Assembly (NCBI RefSeq): GCF_904066215.1
Contig: NZ_LR880474.1
Span: 2,480,001-2,544,000, forward strand
DNA length: 64,000 nt
Reading direction: 5' to 3'
Origin: Microbacterium sp. Nx66
GTDB lineage: Bacteria > Actinomycetota > Actinomycetes > Actinomycetales > Microbacteriaceae
Below are positions 1 to 8,857 of the stretch, piece by piece. Under the pieces are notes generated by a model, which saw nothing but the letters and a program-made list of their open reading frames with translations, made no database searches and was not told the DNA's origin. The translations under genes and the position numbers were made by a program. Position 1 is the stretch's first letter. Every line of letters starts with the position of its first letter.

Positions 1-661
1 AGCCGTTGATCGCGAGAACCCAGATGGTCATCGCGAGGGCGCCGCCGATGAGCAGCACCGCCTTGACGATCTGCACCCAGGTGGTGCCCTTCATACCGCC
101 GATCAGCACGTAGACGATCATGAGGATGCCGACGACGGCGATGACGACCGACTGCCCGACCCTCCCGTCGATCCCCAGGAGCAGCGACACGAGACCGCCT
201 GCCCCGGCCATCTGCGCGAGGAGGTAGAAGAAGCACACCGCGAGCGTGGTGATCGCCGCCGCCATCCGCACCGGCCGCTGCTGCAACCGGAACGAGAGCA
301 CATCCGCCATGGTGAACTTGCCCGTGTTGCGCATGAGTTCGGCCACCAGCAGCAGGGCGACCAGCCAGGCGACGAGGAAGCCGATGGAGTACAGGAATCC
401 GTCGTAGCCGTTGATCGCGATGGCACCGCAGATGCCCAGGAAGGATGCGGCGGACAGATAGTCGCCCGCGATCGCGAATCCGTTCTGAGGTCCGGTGAAG
501 GACCTCCCCGCCGCGTAATAATCGGCGGCGGTCTTGTTGTTCCTGCTGGCGCGGATGACGATGAACAATGTCACCGCGACGAAGGCCAGGAAGATCGAGA
601 TGTTGAACACCGGGTTGATGTCGAGCGCGACATCCTCGGTGGCCGTGCGGATGATGCTCAT
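1..661 (-). CDS. actP: Sodium/solute symporter, acetate permease (ActP) type, 3' part outside window
   Basis: N-terminal 220 residues of a sodium:solute symporter, probably cation/acetate (monocarboxylate) uptake across the cytoplasmic membrane. The visible protein has a first hydrophobic segment near residues 17-36, then the family signature around YYAAGRSFTGPQNGFAIAGD and further helices with short charged loops; RNTGKFTMADVLSFR is typical of ActP-like members. The ATG at 661 overlaps the stop of the DUF485 gene as ATGA, so the two are co-translated. The gene runs off the left edge, so the C-terminal helices cannot be judged. Substrate is inferred from family and from the DUF485 partner; another carboxylate is possible. 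Confidence 0.85.
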   Translation of the reverse strand, partial: MSIIRTATEDVALDINPVFNISIFLAFVAVTLFIVIRASRNNKTAADYYAAGRSFTGPQNGFAIAGDYLSAASFLGICGAIAINGYDGFLYSIGFLVAWLVALLLVAELMRNTGKFTMADVLSFRLQQRPVRMAAAITTLAVCFFYLLAQMAGAGGLVSLLLGIDGRVGQSVVIAVVGILMIVYVLIGGMKGTTWVQIVKAVLLIGGALAMTIWVLAING

Positions 662-1005
662 GCGTCGGCCTGCGCCTTCTCGAGTTCTTCACGGATCTCC
701 GACGCCAACGGATCGAGCTTCCTGTTGGCGAACGCGACATATGCCATCGTGATGGCGAACGTCGTCACGAACTGCCCGAGCCCGAAAAGCAGCCCGACGG
801 TGATATCCCCCCATACGCGCTGCGCCATGAAATCGCGGGCGAATGCGGCCAGCAGCACGTAGACGAAATACCACACCAGGAAGAACGCGGCGAGGGGGAA
901 GATGAATGACCGCTGCGTCCGTTTCAACCGCAGGAATCGAGGGGATTGCTCGACGGCGACGTAATCGATCGCACCGTTCTGAGGGGTCGGAACCTGTTCG
1001 CTCAT
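658..1005 (-). CDS. DUF485 membrane protein (YjcH-like partner of acetate permease)
   Basis: A 115-residue inner-membrane protein with two transmembrane helices (about residues 43-63 and 77-100) and a charged C-terminus. DUF485 proteins are usually encoded directly before actP-type symporters, and here the downstream symporter start overlaps the stop codon (ATGA), which supports an accessory role in the same transport unit. ATG at 1005 is chosen because an AAGGAGG-like ribosome binding site lies just upstream; a longer frame opening at 1023 lacks one. Molecular function of DUF485 is not established. Confidence 0.85.
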   Translation of the reverse strand: MSEQVPTPQNGAIDYVAVEQSPRFLRLKRTQRSFIFPLAAFFLVWYFVYVLLAAFARDFMAQRVWGDITVGLLFGLGQFVTTFAITMAYVAFANRKLDPLASEIREELEKAQADA

Positions 1006-1114
1006 GGGGCCTCCTTGCCACATGTCCGCTGCACGCGCGGCCGTCGCCGCCCGAGTGGTAGGGTCGACGCTACGAAACGGGGAACACCGCCGTCACCCCC
1101 GAAAGTAGGTATTC

Positions 1115-1975
1115 GTGAGCTCTCCGATCACCGTCGAACCCGAGGCGGAGCTCGTCGCCAACGCGGTGCGCGAGCTGGCGCGGCGCACGCGCTTCCCGGT
1201 GGCGTTCGGTGGGCTGATCGAAGAGGGCGTCGTGAGCGTCACGAGCATCGTCGGAGCCCGCACACGCGCTCTCGACGGTCTCCGCGTACGCCCCGAGCGC
1301 GGTCTCGGCGGGCGGGCCATGATGGAGCTGCGTCCGCGGATGACGAGCGACTACGGCTCCTCCCGCCAGATCACCCACGACTACGACGTCTTCGTCCTCG
1401 GCGAAGGCCTGCGGACCCTGCTCGCCCTGCCGATCGTCGTCCAGGGCCGCCCTCGCGGCGTGCTCTATGCCGGCGCGTGGGCGGAGGAGAGGATCGGCGG
1501 CGTGACCACGGCCCCGGCCATGCAGGTCGCCCAGTCCGTCGCTGACGAGCTGCGCATCCGCGACGAGGTGCAGCGGCGCCTCCGCGCCGCATCGCCGACA
1601 CCCGCAGCGGTCGCGCCGGCACAGCGCGAGGAGCTGCGGGAGAGCTTCGCCGAGCTCCGCAGCATCGCCGCGACCGTCGACGACGCCGGCATCCGCGCGC
1701 GGCTGGCGCAGGTCGAGCGCCGACTGCTGACCCTCGCCGGAGACGACCTGCCGACGACCACGACCGGCCCGCTCCCCGTCGTCCACCTCTCCCCGCGCGA
1801 GACGGATGTCCTGGCCTGCGCCGCCCTGGGATCGACGAATGCGGAGATCGCCGCGCACCTCGGTCTGCGGGAAGGGACGGTCAAGGCCTATCTCGGCACC
1901 GCGATGTCGAAATTGGATGCGTCGACGCGGCATGCCGCCGTGACCAAAGCGCGTCGCGCCGGCCTTCTCCCCTGA
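1115..1975 (+). CDS. GAF-like domain transcriptional regulator with LuxR-type HTH
   Basis: 286 residues, GTG start. The N-terminal two thirds resemble a GAF sensor domain (about residues 10-150, with the GARTRALDGLRVRPERGLGG stretch and a VLYAGAW strand), followed by a short helical linker. The C-terminal 65 residues form a LuxR/NarL helix-turn-helix: LSPRETDVLACAALGSTNAE then LREGTVKAYLGTAMSKL. It is divergent from the DUF485-symporter pair, with both 5' ends within about 110 bases, so control of carboxylate uptake is a reasonable inference. The ligand is unknown. No phospho-acceptor receiver domain is present. Confidence 0.8.
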   Translation: MSSPITVEPEAELVANAVRELARRTRFPVAFGGLIEEGVVSVTSIVGARTRALDGLRVRPERGLGGRAMMELRPRMTSDYGSSRQITHDYDVFVLGEGLRTLLALPIVVQGRPRGVLYAGAWAEERIGGVTTAPAMQVAQSVADELRIRDEVQRRLRAASPTPAAVAPAQREELRESFAELRSIAATVDDAGIRARLAQVERRLLTLAGDDLPTTTTGPLPVVHLSPRETDVLACAALGSTNAEIAAHLGLREGTVKAYLGTAMSKLDASTRHAAVTKARRAGLLP

Positions 1976-2027
1976 ATCGACATTCTCGGCGGCTGCGTCA
2001 TTGTTCGCCATGACGAAACGGCCTTTG

Positions 2028-2057
2028 TTGTGCGCATTCCCGCACCCGCGATAAAGT
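2028..2057 (+). promoter_or_regulatory. Candidate lsr2 promoter giving a leaderless mRNA
   Basis: A TTGTGC -35-like hexamer at 2028-2033 is followed after 18 bases by TAAAGT at 2052-2057. The expected start site falls on or next to the ATG at 2065, and no Shine-Dalgarno sequence precedes that ATG, so the message is probably leaderless. Read from the sequence only. Confidence 0.45.
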
Positions 2058-2064
2058 CGGCCCC

Positions 2065-2427
2065 ATGGCGAGACGAATTGTGCACCAGCTGGTCGACGAC
2101 ATCGACGGCACCGTCCTGGAGGTCGGGGAAGGCGAGACCGTGCATTTCTCGCTGAACGGCACCTCCTACGAGATCGATCTGAATTCCGCGCACGCCGAGG
2201 AATTGCGACAGGCACTCGAGCCCTACATCACGGCCGGGCGTCGGGCCGGATCGGGAGCGGCGTCAAGCGGAGGACGGTCCTCGTCCTCGTCCTCGTCGCG
2301 GAAGCGGCCCTCACGCAACCCGGAGGTCGCCGCGATCCGCGCCTGGGCGAAGGAGAACGGCTACACGCTCTCGGAGCGGGGTCGCGTACCGGCTCCCATC
2401 CTCGAGGCCTACCGCGCCGCGCATTGA
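2065..2427 (+). CDS. lsr2: Lsr2 nucleoid-associated histone-like protein
   Basis: 120 residues, the usual Lsr2 length. The N-terminal dimerisation/oligomerisation domain (about 1-60) has the family opening MARRIVHQLVDDIDGT and a beta-rich YEIDLNSAHAEELRQAL segment. A Ser/Arg-rich linker (residues 66-90) leads to the C-terminal AT-hook-like DNA-binding domain with AIRAWAKENG and the minor-groove-binding RGR motif (SERGRVPAPI). Lsr2 bridges DNA and silences AT-rich, often horizontally acquired genes. A single gene; the promoter spacing suggests a leaderless transcript. Confidence 0.95.
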   Translation: MARRIVHQLVDDIDGTVLEVGEGETVHFSLNGTSYEIDLNSAHAEELRQALEPYITAGRRAGSGAASSGGRSSSSSSSRKRPSRNPEVAAIRAWAKENGYTLSERGRVPAPILEAYRAAH

Positions 2428-2444
2428 CCCGGTCCCGCCCCACC

Positions 2445-3077
2445 TCACGGTCGGGCGGGATCTTCTTTCGCACCCTCGAGCGCCCACGCCTCATCGCGGA
2501 GGGTGATCTCCTCCGTCATGTCCAGGAGGAAGCGGATCACGACCTCTCGCTCCGCAGCCGACAGACGCGCCGCCGCGTAGAAGCGCTTGGCCTGCTGCCG
2601 CCCGACCGTCTCCATCGCGGCGTGCCTGGTCTCGGGGGTGATGGTGATCGCGAGGGCTCGTCGGTCGGTGGGATGCGGCGAGCGCCGGATGTGCCCACCC
2701 TTCTCCAGCCGGTCGAGCAGCTTCGTCGTCGCGGCGGTGGAGACCCCGAGATGGTGGGCGATCCCGCTGGGCGTCGCCACGACCGTTCGGTTGTCGCACA
2801 CGATCAGGTAGTGCAGCGCGCGCATGTCGGTCTCGTTCAGCTGCATGTAGCGCCGGGACGCCTGCGAGAGACGCTGCTCAGCCTCGCGCAGCCCGCCGAG
2901 CGCCTCCATGAGGCGTCCGATCTGACGCAGATCCTCCGGGGCGACGCCCGAACGATCGACGAGCGTACTGCGCGGGTCGCTGGCGTCGACGTCGTAGATG
3001 GACCCCTGAGCGAGTTCGTCCCGCTCCGCCGCCGCCGTCGCGTGGGCGACCGGGGTGGTGCGGGGCTCGGAGGGCAT
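2445..3077 (-). CDS. MarR-family regulator, probable carotenoid operon repressor (CrtR-like)
   Basis: 210 residues with a MarR winged helix: recognition region GIAHHLGVSTAATTKLLDRL followed by the wing KGGHIRRSPHPTDRRALAI, flanked by helices for dimerisation. It is divergent from idi and the crt operon with 75 bases between start codons. In Corynebacterium glutamicum the MarR protein CrtR, divergent from crtE, represses the carotenoid operon and responds to geranylgeranyl diphosphate; the same arrangement here suggests the same job, but binding and ligand are inferred. The -10 box TAACAT at 3084-3089 lies six bases before the ATG, so the mRNA is likely leaderless and the gene probably self-regulated. 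Confidence 0.8.
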   Translation of the reverse strand: MPSEPRTTPVAHATAAAERDELAQGSIYDVDASDPRSTLVDRSGVAPEDLRQIGRLMEALGGLREAEQRLSQASRRYMQLNETDMRALHYLIVCDNRTVVATPSGIAHHLGVSTAATTKLLDRLEKGGHIRRSPHPTDRRALAITITPETRHAAMETVGRQQAKRFYAAARLSAAEREVVIRFLLDMTEEITLRDEAWALEGAKEDPARP

Positions 3078-3083
3078 GCGATC

Positions 3084-3138
3084 ATGTTACACACGAACAG
3101 CTTCATGCTAAGTTGATATTTCGCCAGGTTAGCTAAAC
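3084..3138. promoter_or_regulatory. Divergent marR/idi promoter region with palindromic operator candidate
   Basis: On the minus strand TTAGCA and TAACAT (3084-3089) form a promoter for the MarR gene. On the plus strand GTTACA (3086-3091) and, 17 bases later, TAAGTT (3109-3114) form a candidate promoter for idi-crt. Just downstream lies GGTTAGCTAAAC with a perfect TTAGCTAA core (3129-3136), and AACAGC...GCTAAGTT spans 3096-3114; either could be the MarR operator. Inferred from symmetry and position. Confidence 0.4.
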
Positions 3139-3152
3139 GACGAGAGGACGCC

Positions 3153-3674
3153 ATGGACAACGTCACACTCCTCGCCGAAGACGGGACTGCCGTCGGCATC
3201 CTGCCCAAGAGCGAAGTCCACACGACCGACACTCCTCTCCACCTCGCCTTCTCCTGCTATGTGCAGGATCGAGAGGGACGCCTCCTCGTCACGCGTCGCG
3301 CGCTCGGCAAGCGCACCTGGCCCGGGGTCTGGACCAACAGCTTCTGCGGGCACCCGCAGCCCGGCGAGGACATGGCCGATGCGGTGCGGCGGCGCGGCTC
3401 CGACGAACTGGGGATTCAGGTGACCGAGATCCGCCTCGCTCTCCCCGACTACCGCTACCGCGCCGTGGACGCGAGTGGCATCGTGGAGAACGAGATCTGC
3501 CCGGTGCACGTCGCGGTGGTCGACGAGCAGCCCTCGGCGAACCCGGACGAGGTGGCGGAGTGGGAGTGGGTCGATGTCGATGACCTGCTCGCCGCGGTCA
3601 TCCGCACCCCCTTCGCCTTCAGCCCCTGGCTCGCCGAGCAGCTCCCTCTCCTCCGTCGACACGGGGAGGTCTGA
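3153..3674 (+). CDS. idi: Isopentenyl-diphosphate delta-isomerase, type I
   Basis: 173 residues. Interconverts IPP and DMAPP, supplying the allylic primer for prenyl chain synthesis in the cytosol. Nudix-fold type I enzyme: catalytic Cys65 in NSFCGHPQPGE, metal ligands matching His23, His30 and His67, and the acidic pair Glu112/Glu114 in VENEICPVHV. A GAGGA ribosome binding site precedes the ATG. It is the first gene of the carotenoid operon; crtE begins three bases after its stop. The residue before ELG in the Nudix-like helix is normal for the family, and nothing looks damaged. Confidence 0.95.
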   Translation: MDNVTLLAEDGTAVGILPKSEVHTTDTPLHLAFSCYVQDREGRLLVTRRALGKRTWPGVWTNSFCGHPQPGEDMADAVRRRGSDELGIQVTEIRLALPDYRYRAVDASGIVENEICPVHVAVVDEQPSANPDEVAEWEWVDVDDLLAAVIRTPFAFSPWLAEQLPLLRRHGEV

Positions 3675-3677
3675 GCC

Positions 3678-4760
3678 ATGGCGGTCATGGTGACAGAAGA
3701 AGACCTCGGCACCAGGATCGAGGCGGTGCTGCGACGACGGTTCGCCGAGCGCACTGCCGCCGCCGAGCACTACGGGGCGGAGTTCGCCGCCCTGTGGCAC
3801 ACGGCCGCTGAGCACGCCCTCGGCGGGAAGCTCCTGCGCCCGCGCATGCTCATGGACCTGCTGTCCGCACTCGCCACGACCCCCCTCACGGAGAAGGACA
3901 CGGCGCGGGCGATCGACGTGGCCGCTCATGTCGAGCTGCTGCATTTCGCGTTCCTCCTGCACGACGACGTCATCGACGGCGACCTCACCCGCCGCCGCCG
4001 TCCCAATCTTATCGGTTCCCTGGTCTCCCGTCGCCCCGACGAGGCCGGCGATGCGGCGCTGCACTGGGGCCGCTCGAGCGCCATCCTCCTCGGAGACCTC
4101 CTGCTCTCCACCGCCGTGCTCGGCTTCGCCCGTGCCGACGTCCCCGCGCCGCGACGGGAGCGGCTCCTCGCTCTCCTCGAGACGACCGTGTTCGAGACCG
4201 TCGCCGGGGAGCACTCCGACGTCGCCCTCAGCGACGGCATCATCGCGGCCGACCTCCGCACCATCCTCGCCACCAGCGCGTCGAAGACCGCCGCCTACTC
4301 GTTCGTCCTCCCGCTCCGCGCGGCGGCTATCCTGTCCGGCGCTCCGACCGCCGCCGAGGAGCAGCTGACCGAGATCGGCGGCCACCTCGGTCTCGCCTAC
4401 CAGCTGCAGGACGATCTGCTGTCGGTGTTCGGGGACCCGGACGCTCACGGCAAGGACCCGTATTCCGATCTCCGCGAGGGCAAGGAGACCGCGATCATCG
4501 CGTACGCCCGGATGACCAGCCACTGGCCCGGCATCGAATTGCGGTTCGGCGAGAACGACCTCAGCATCGACGACGCGGCGGAGATGCGCGACCGCCTCCG
4601 CGAGTGCGGCGCGGAGGGATTCGTCCGAGGACTCGTGGAGGAGCAGCTCGCGGCCGTGTCGACGGTCCTGGCGGAAGCCGAGGAGGCGGGCACGCTCTCG
4701 GCCGACGCCGGACGCATCATCCTCGCTCTGGCCGACCGGATCGAGGGCCGCAGCCGATGA
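3678..4760 (+). CDS. crtE: Geranylgeranyl diphosphate synthase
   Basis: 360 residues, polyprenyl synthetase family. Condenses IPP onto DMAPP to make GGPP (C20) for phytoene and probably also C5 donors for elongation. First aspartate-rich motif DDVID at residues 96-100 followed by GDLTRRRRP; second motif QDDLLSVFGD at 244-253, followed by SDLREGKET. The gene starts three bases after idi and its stop overlaps the crtB start (ATGA), so it is translationally coupled. A slightly longer N-terminus (MAVMV) than many relatives; the second methionine at 3687 could also be the start. Confidence 0.93.
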   Translation: MAVMVTEEDLGTRIEAVLRRRFAERTAAAEHYGAEFAALWHTAAEHALGGKLLRPRMLMDLLSALATTPLTEKDTARAIDVAAHVELLHFAFLLHDDVIDGDLTRRRRPNLIGSLVSRRPDEAGDAALHWGRSSAILLGDLLLSTAVLGFARADVPAPRRERLLALLETTVFETVAGEHSDVALSDGIIAADLRTILATSASKTAAYSFVLPLRAAAILSGAPTAAEEQLTEIGGHLGLAYQLQDDLLSVFGDPDAHGKDPYSDLREGKETAIIAYARMTSHWPGIELRFGENDLSIDDAAEMRDRLRECGAEGFVRGLVEEQLAAVSTVLAEAEEAGTLSADAGRIILALADRIEGRSR

Positions 4761-5665
4761 CCGCGACCCCTTCCGAGCCCCGCGACGACGCGGCGCTGCG
4801 ACGCTTCAGCCGGACTGCCGAGATCGCGACATCCGACGTCATCCGCACCTACTCGACGTCGTTCGGACTGGCGACGCGTCTTCTCGGGCGACGCCATCGC
4901 CAGCACGTGCGCAACATCTACGCCATGGTGCGCATCGCGGACGAGATCGTCGACGGCGTCGCCGCCGAGGCCGGACTCGATGCGGGTGCACAGGCCGCGG
5001 CCCTGGACTCCTACATCACGGAGACCCATCGCTCCATGCGGACCGGCTACAGCAGCGATCTCATCCTGCACGCGTTCGCGCGAACGGCGCGCGAGTGTGG
5101 GATCGGCGAAGACCTCACCCAGCCGTTCTTCGACTCGATGAGGGCCGACATCGCCGGCCCGTCCGGCTTCACGGCCTATGACGCCGACGCACACGCCGCG
5201 TACGTCTACGGCTCGGCGGAGGTCGTCGGCCTGATGTGCCTGCGGGTCTTCCTGCGCGACGCCACGCGGACGCCGGCGGAGCTCGACATCCTCGACCGCG
5301 GAGCGCGTCGGCTGGGCGCCGCGTTCCAGAACGTGAACTTCCTCCGTGACCTCGCCGACGACACCGACCGCCTGCAGCGCGGCTACCTCGGCGGCACGGA
5401 ACCTCTCACCGACGCCGACCGCGACACCTGGGTCGACACCGTCCACCGTCAGCTCGCCGACGCGAGAGCCGCGATCCCGCTGCTCCCGAAGGACGCCCGT
5501 GCCGCTGTCCGGAGCGCCCTCGCCCTCTTCGCCGCCCTGACGCACCGCGTCGCACGCACGCCGGCTGCGGAGCTGTACCGCCGCCGGGTGCGCGTGCCGG
5601 ACCCGATCAAGGCGCTGCTCGCTGCGCGCGCCGTCCTCGTCACGGCCCTGGAGCGGGACCGATGA
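4757..5665 (+). CDS. crtB: Phytoene synthase
   Basis: 302 residues, squalene/phytoene synthase family. Joins two GGPP head-to-head to form phytoene, the first C40 intermediate. Aspartate motifs that hold Mg-diphosphate are present: ADEIVD at 61-66 and [12 protein letters not shown] at about 191-202. The start ATG overlaps the crtE stop and its own stop overlaps the crtI start, both as ATGA. No signal peptide; a membrane-associated cytosolic enzyme. Confidence 0.95.
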   Translation: MTATPSEPRDDAALRRFSRTAEIATSDVIRTYSTSFGLATRLLGRRHRQHVRNIYAMVRIADEIVDGVAAEAGLDAGAQAAALDSYITETHRSMRTGYSSDLILHAFARTARECGIGEDLTQPFFDSMRADIAGPSGFTAYDADAHAAYVYGSAEVVGLMCLRVFLRDATRTPAELDILDRGARRLGAAFQNVNFLRDLADDTDRLQRGYLGGTEPLTDADRDTWVDTVHRQLADARAAIPLLPKDARAAVRSALALFAALTHRVARTPAAELYRRRVRVPDPIKALLAARAVLVTALERDR

Positions 5666-7254
5666 GCCGCGTCGTCGTCATCGGCGCGGGCGTGGCCGGT
5701 CTGGCCACGGCCGGGCTGCTCGCGCGCGACGGACATGACGTCGTGGTGCTGGAGAAGAACGACCGCGTCGGCGGACGGGCGGGCACCATCGAGCGCGATG
5801 GTTTCCGATTCGACTCCGGCCCGTCGTGGTACCTCATGCCCGAGGTCTTCGACCACTACTTCGCGATGATGGGGACCAGCACCGAGGAGCAGCTCGACCT
5901 GACGCTGCTGGATCCGGGGTACCGCGTCTTCCGCTCGCCCGAGTCCGGCGACGACCCCGTGACGGTGCCCGCCGGGCGGGAAGCCGTGTCCGCGCTGTTC
6001 GAGTCGATGGAACCGGGCTCCGCCGCGGCACTCGAGACCTATCTCGCCTCCGCCCACGATGCCGGCTCCATGGCGAGGCGGTACTTCCTCTACAATCCGT
6101 TCACCCGCACCAGGACGCTCGCCGCTCCCGAGGTGGTGCGCGCGCTGCCGCGACTGTTCTCGCTGCTCGGCACCCGCCTCCAGGCTTTCGCCGCCCGGCG
6201 CTTCCGGCACCCGGTGCTGCGGCAGATCCTCGGCTACCCCGCCGTCTTCCTGGGCACCGACCCGCGGACGGCGCCGGCGATGTACCACCTGATGAGCGCG
6301 CTCGACCTCGACCAGGGCGTGCTGTATCCGCAGGGCGGCTTCTGGCGTGTCGTCGAGCGGTTGGCGGCGCTGGCCCAGGATGCCGGCGCGCGGATCGTCA
6401 CGGGTGCCGAGGTCACCGGGATCCGCACGCAGGACGCGGACGGTGCGACCCACGTGACCGGTGTCGGCTGGACGGATCGCGACGGCCATCAGCACGTCGA
6501 GGACGCGGACATCGTCGTCTCCGGCGCCGACCTCCACCACACCGAGACGGCGCTGCTGCCTCCCACGCTGCAGTCCTATCCGGAGTCCTGGTGGGCGCGG
6601 CGCACGAGCGGACCCGGCGGCGTGCTCGTGATGCTCGGCGTCCGCGGGACCCTGCCCGAGCTCCCCCATCACTCGCTGTTCTTCACCGACGACTGGGATG
6701 CGAACTTCGACGCGATCTTCGGTCGCACCCCCGGCGTCCCCACGCCGGCGTCCACCTACGTCTGTCGGCCCAGCGCGACGGACGCGGGGGTCGCGCCGGA
6801 CGGGCACGAGAACCTCTTCGTCCTGATCCCGGTCCCGGCCGACGTCGAGCTCGGCCACGGCGGGAGCGACGGCGCCGGCTCGCCGAAGGTCGAGAAGGCC
6901 GCGGACGCCGCGGTCGACATGATCGCAGCGTGGTCGGGGATCCCCGACCTGCGCGAGCGGATCGTGGTCAGGGAGACGGTGGGTCCGGCCGACTTCCGCG
7001 ACGACTACCACTCGTGGCGGGGCGGGATGCTCGGCCCCGCGCACATCCTCTCGCAGAGCGCCATGTTCCGCGCGCAGAACGCCTCCCGGCGCGTGCGGGG
7101 GCTGTACTACGCCGGAGCGACCACCGCGCCCGGCGTCGGCGTGCCGATGTGCCTCATCAGCGCCGAGATCGTGCTCAAGCGCATCCGAGGCGACCACTCG
7201 CCCGGCCCGTTGCCGGAGCCGGCCACCCGAACCCCCACACCCGAGAAGGCATGA
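5662..7254 (+). CDS. crtI: Phytoene desaturase (lycopene-forming)
   Basis: 530 residues, CrtI-type FAD-dependent desaturase. Introduces four double bonds into phytoene to give lycopene, the substrate for CrtEb. The N-terminal dinucleotide-binding motif GAGVAG sits at residues 8-13, followed by the acidic end of the second strand ([15 protein letters not shown]). The C-terminal FAD/carotenoid signature around [20 protein letters not shown] is intact. ATGA overlaps at both ends couple it to crtB and crtYe. Length matches the family. Confidence 0.95.
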   Translation: MSRVVVIGAGVAGLATAGLLARDGHDVVVLEKNDRVGGRAGTIERDGFRFDSGPSWYLMPEVFDHYFAMMGTSTEEQLDLTLLDPGYRVFRSPESGDDPVTVPAGREAVSALFESMEPGSAAALETYLASAHDAGSMARRYFLYNPFTRTRTLAAPEVVRALPRLFSLLGTRLQAFAARRFRHPVLRQILGYPAVFLGTDPRTAPAMYHLMSALDLDQGVLYPQGGFWRVVERLAALAQDAGARIVTGAEVTGIRTQDADGATHVTGVGWTDRDGHQHVEDADIVVSGADLHHTETALLPPTLQSYPESWWARRTSGPGGVLVMLGVRGTLPELPHHSLFFTDDWDANFDAIFGRTPGVPTPASTYVCRPSATDAGVAPDGHENLFVLIPVPADVELGHGGSDGAGSPKVEKAADAAVDMIAAWSGIPDLRERIVVRETVGPADFRDDYHSWRGGMLGPAHILSQSAMFRAQNASRRVRGLYYAGATTAPGVGVPMCLISAEIVLKRIRGDHSPGPLPEPATRTPTPEKA

Positions 7255-7598
7255 TGGGCGCGATCTACCTGACCGCCCTGCTCGTCTCCCTCGGCTGCAT
7301 GCTGCTGCTCGACTGGCGGTTCCGTCTCTTCTTCTGGCGGGATGCCGTGGCGGCGGCCATCGTCACGATCGTCGGACTCGCCTTCTTCCTCGTCTGGGAC
7401 GTGGCCGGCATCGCGGCGGGGATCTTCTTCCGCGGCGAGGCGGCGATCGCCACGGGTATCGTCCTGGCTCCGGAGCTCCCCCTGGAGGAGCCGATCTTCC
7501 TGATCTTCCTCGTCGTCTGCACGATGGTGCTCTACGGCGGCGCCGTCCGGCTTCTGGATCGCCGTCGGGTCAGCGCCGGGGAGGGAGCGGCGCGATGA
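7251..7598 (+). CDS. crtYe: C50 carotenoid epsilon-cyclase subunit (CrtYe-like)
   Basis: 115 residues, a heterodimeric lycopene-cyclase-type subunit with three transmembrane helices. With the next gene it should cyclise the ends of the C50 flavuxanthin chain to decaprenoxanthin-type rings. The conserved [12 protein letters not shown] motif with the paired acidic residues (LPLEEP) is present near residues 76-87. Start is ATG at 7251, overlapping the crtI stop; the adjacent ATG at 7254 is also possible. The stop overlaps the crtYf start. Ring type (epsilon, beta or gamma) cannot be fixed from sequence alone. Confidence 0.85.
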   Translation: MMGAIYLTALLVSLGCMLLLDWRFRLFFWRDAVAAAIVTIVGLAFFLVWDVAGIAAGIFFRGEAAIATGIVLAPELPLEEPIFLIFLVVCTMVLYGGAVRLLDRRRVSAGEGAAR

Positions 7599-7933
7599 CC
7601 TACCTGCAGCTGTCCGCCGTGTTCCTCGCCGTCGCCGCTCTGGCCGCGGTCGCCCTCTGCGTCGGAGCGCGGCGCACCCCGCACCTCGGCGCCCTCACGC
7701 TCACCGCGCTCGCTCTCCTCGTGCTGACCGCAGTGTTCGACACCGTCATGATCGCCACCGGGCTGTTCCACTACGCGCCGACGCAGCTCGCCGGCGTGCA
7801 CATCGGTCTCGCGCCGCTCGAGGACTTCGCGTATCCGCTGGCCGGGGTGCTGCTGCTCCCCGCGCTGTGGACCGCCCTGCGCGCGCGCCGATCCCGGACG
7901 CGCACCGCCGCAGACCGGGAGGAGCACGCATGA
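7595..7933 (+). CDS. crtYf: C50 carotenoid cyclase second subunit (CrtYf-like)
   Basis: 112 residues, three hydrophobic helices and the partner motif LAPLEDFAYPLAGVLLLPAL near residues 70-90, equivalent to the acidic LEEP/LEDF motif of the other subunit. Forms the heterodimeric carotenoid cyclase in the cytoplasmic membrane. Overlaps crtYe upstream and crtEb downstream by ATGA on both sides, so equal production with its partner is likely. The split into two small genes is the normal actinobacterial arrangement, not a broken gene. Confidence 0.85.
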   Translation: MTYLQLSAVFLAVAALAAVALCVGARRTPHLGALTLTALALLVLTAVFDTVMIATGLFHYAPTQLAGVHIGLAPLEDFAYPLAGVLLLPALWTALRARRSRTRTAADREEHA

Positions 7934-8820
7934 CGGAGAAGACCTCCCGCGGCGGCATCGGCCACGACATCGCCCAGATCCTCCTCTCGTCCCGGCCGAT
8001 CAGCTGGATCAACACGGCCTTCCCCTTCGCCGCCGCCTACCTGCTGAGCACCAGGGAGATCGACGCGACCTTCGTGATCGGCACCCTGTACTTCCTGGTG
8101 CCGTACAACCTCGCGATGTACGGCATCAACGACGTCTTCGACTACGCCTCCGACCTGGCGAACCCCCGCAAGGGCGGGATCGAGGGCGCGCTGCTGTCCC
8201 CGCGCATCCACCGCGCGACGCTGTGGGCGGCGGCCGCCACGAACGTACCGTTCCTGGTCTACCTCTTCGCCGTCGGCACCCCGGCGTCGTGGCTGTGGCT
8301 CGCCGTGAGTGTCTTCGCCGTCCTCGCCTACTCGGCTCCGGTGCTGCGCTTCAAGGAGCGCCCGTTCCTGGACTCCGTGACCTCCAGCACGCACTTCGTC
8401 AGCCCCGCCCTCGTCGGCCTCTCCCTCGCCGGAGCGCCCGTCACCACGACCAGCGTCCTCGTGCTCGTCGCGTTCTTCCTCTGGGGCATGGCCGCTCACG
8501 CGTTCGGTGCCGTGCAGGACATCGGGCCCGATCGCGAGGGTGGCATCTCCTCCATCGCGACCGTGATCGGCGCGAGGGCGACCGTCCGGCTCTCCCTCGT
8601 GCTGTGGGCCGTCGCCGGCGGTGCGATGCTGCTGACCCCGTGGCCGGGACCGCTCGCCGCCGTGCTGGCGCTGCCCTACATCGTCAACGCCGCGCCGTGG
8701 TGGAACGTCACCGACGAGACGTCGGCCGGGACCAACCGCGCCTGGCGCCGGTTCATCGCACTCAACTACATCGCCGGCTTCCTCGCCACGATGATCCTCA
8801 TCCTCGCCTGGGTCTCCTGA
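7930..8820 (+). CDS. crtEb: Lycopene elongase (CrtEb), UbiA-type prenyltransferase
   Basis: 296 residues with about eight to nine transmembrane helices. Adds two C5 units to lycopene to give the C50 precursor flavuxanthin. The UbiA-family Mg-diphosphate motif NDVFDYASD is at residues 67-75 and a second acidic motif (QDIGPDREGGISS) at about 198-210. Its presence distinguishes a C50 from a C40 pathway. Start overlaps the crtYf stop (ATGA). It ends 37 bases before the MmpL gene. Confidence 0.92.
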   Translation: MTEKTSRGGIGHDIAQILLSSRPISWINTAFPFAAAYLLSTREIDATFVIGTLYFLVPYNLAMYGINDVFDYASDLANPRKGGIEGALLSPRIHRATLWAAAATNVPFLVYLFAVGTPASWLWLAVSVFAVLAYSAPVLRFKERPFLDSVTSSTHFVSPALVGLSLAGAPVTTTSVLVLVAFFLWGMAAHAFGAVQDIGPDREGGISSIATVIGARATVRLSLVLWAVAGGAMLLTPWPGPLAAVLALPYIVNAAPWWNVTDETSAGTNRAWRRFIALNYIAGFLATMILILAWVS

Positions 8821-8857
8821 CCCTTCGCGCCCCGCCCCCTCTCCCGAAAGGACCCCG

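Noticed and set aside
7251..7933. crtYe and crtYf as halves of one broken cyclase gene
   Set aside because: Heterodimeric cyclases encoded by two small overlapping genes are the normal form in C50-producing actinobacteria, and each half has its own acidic motif.
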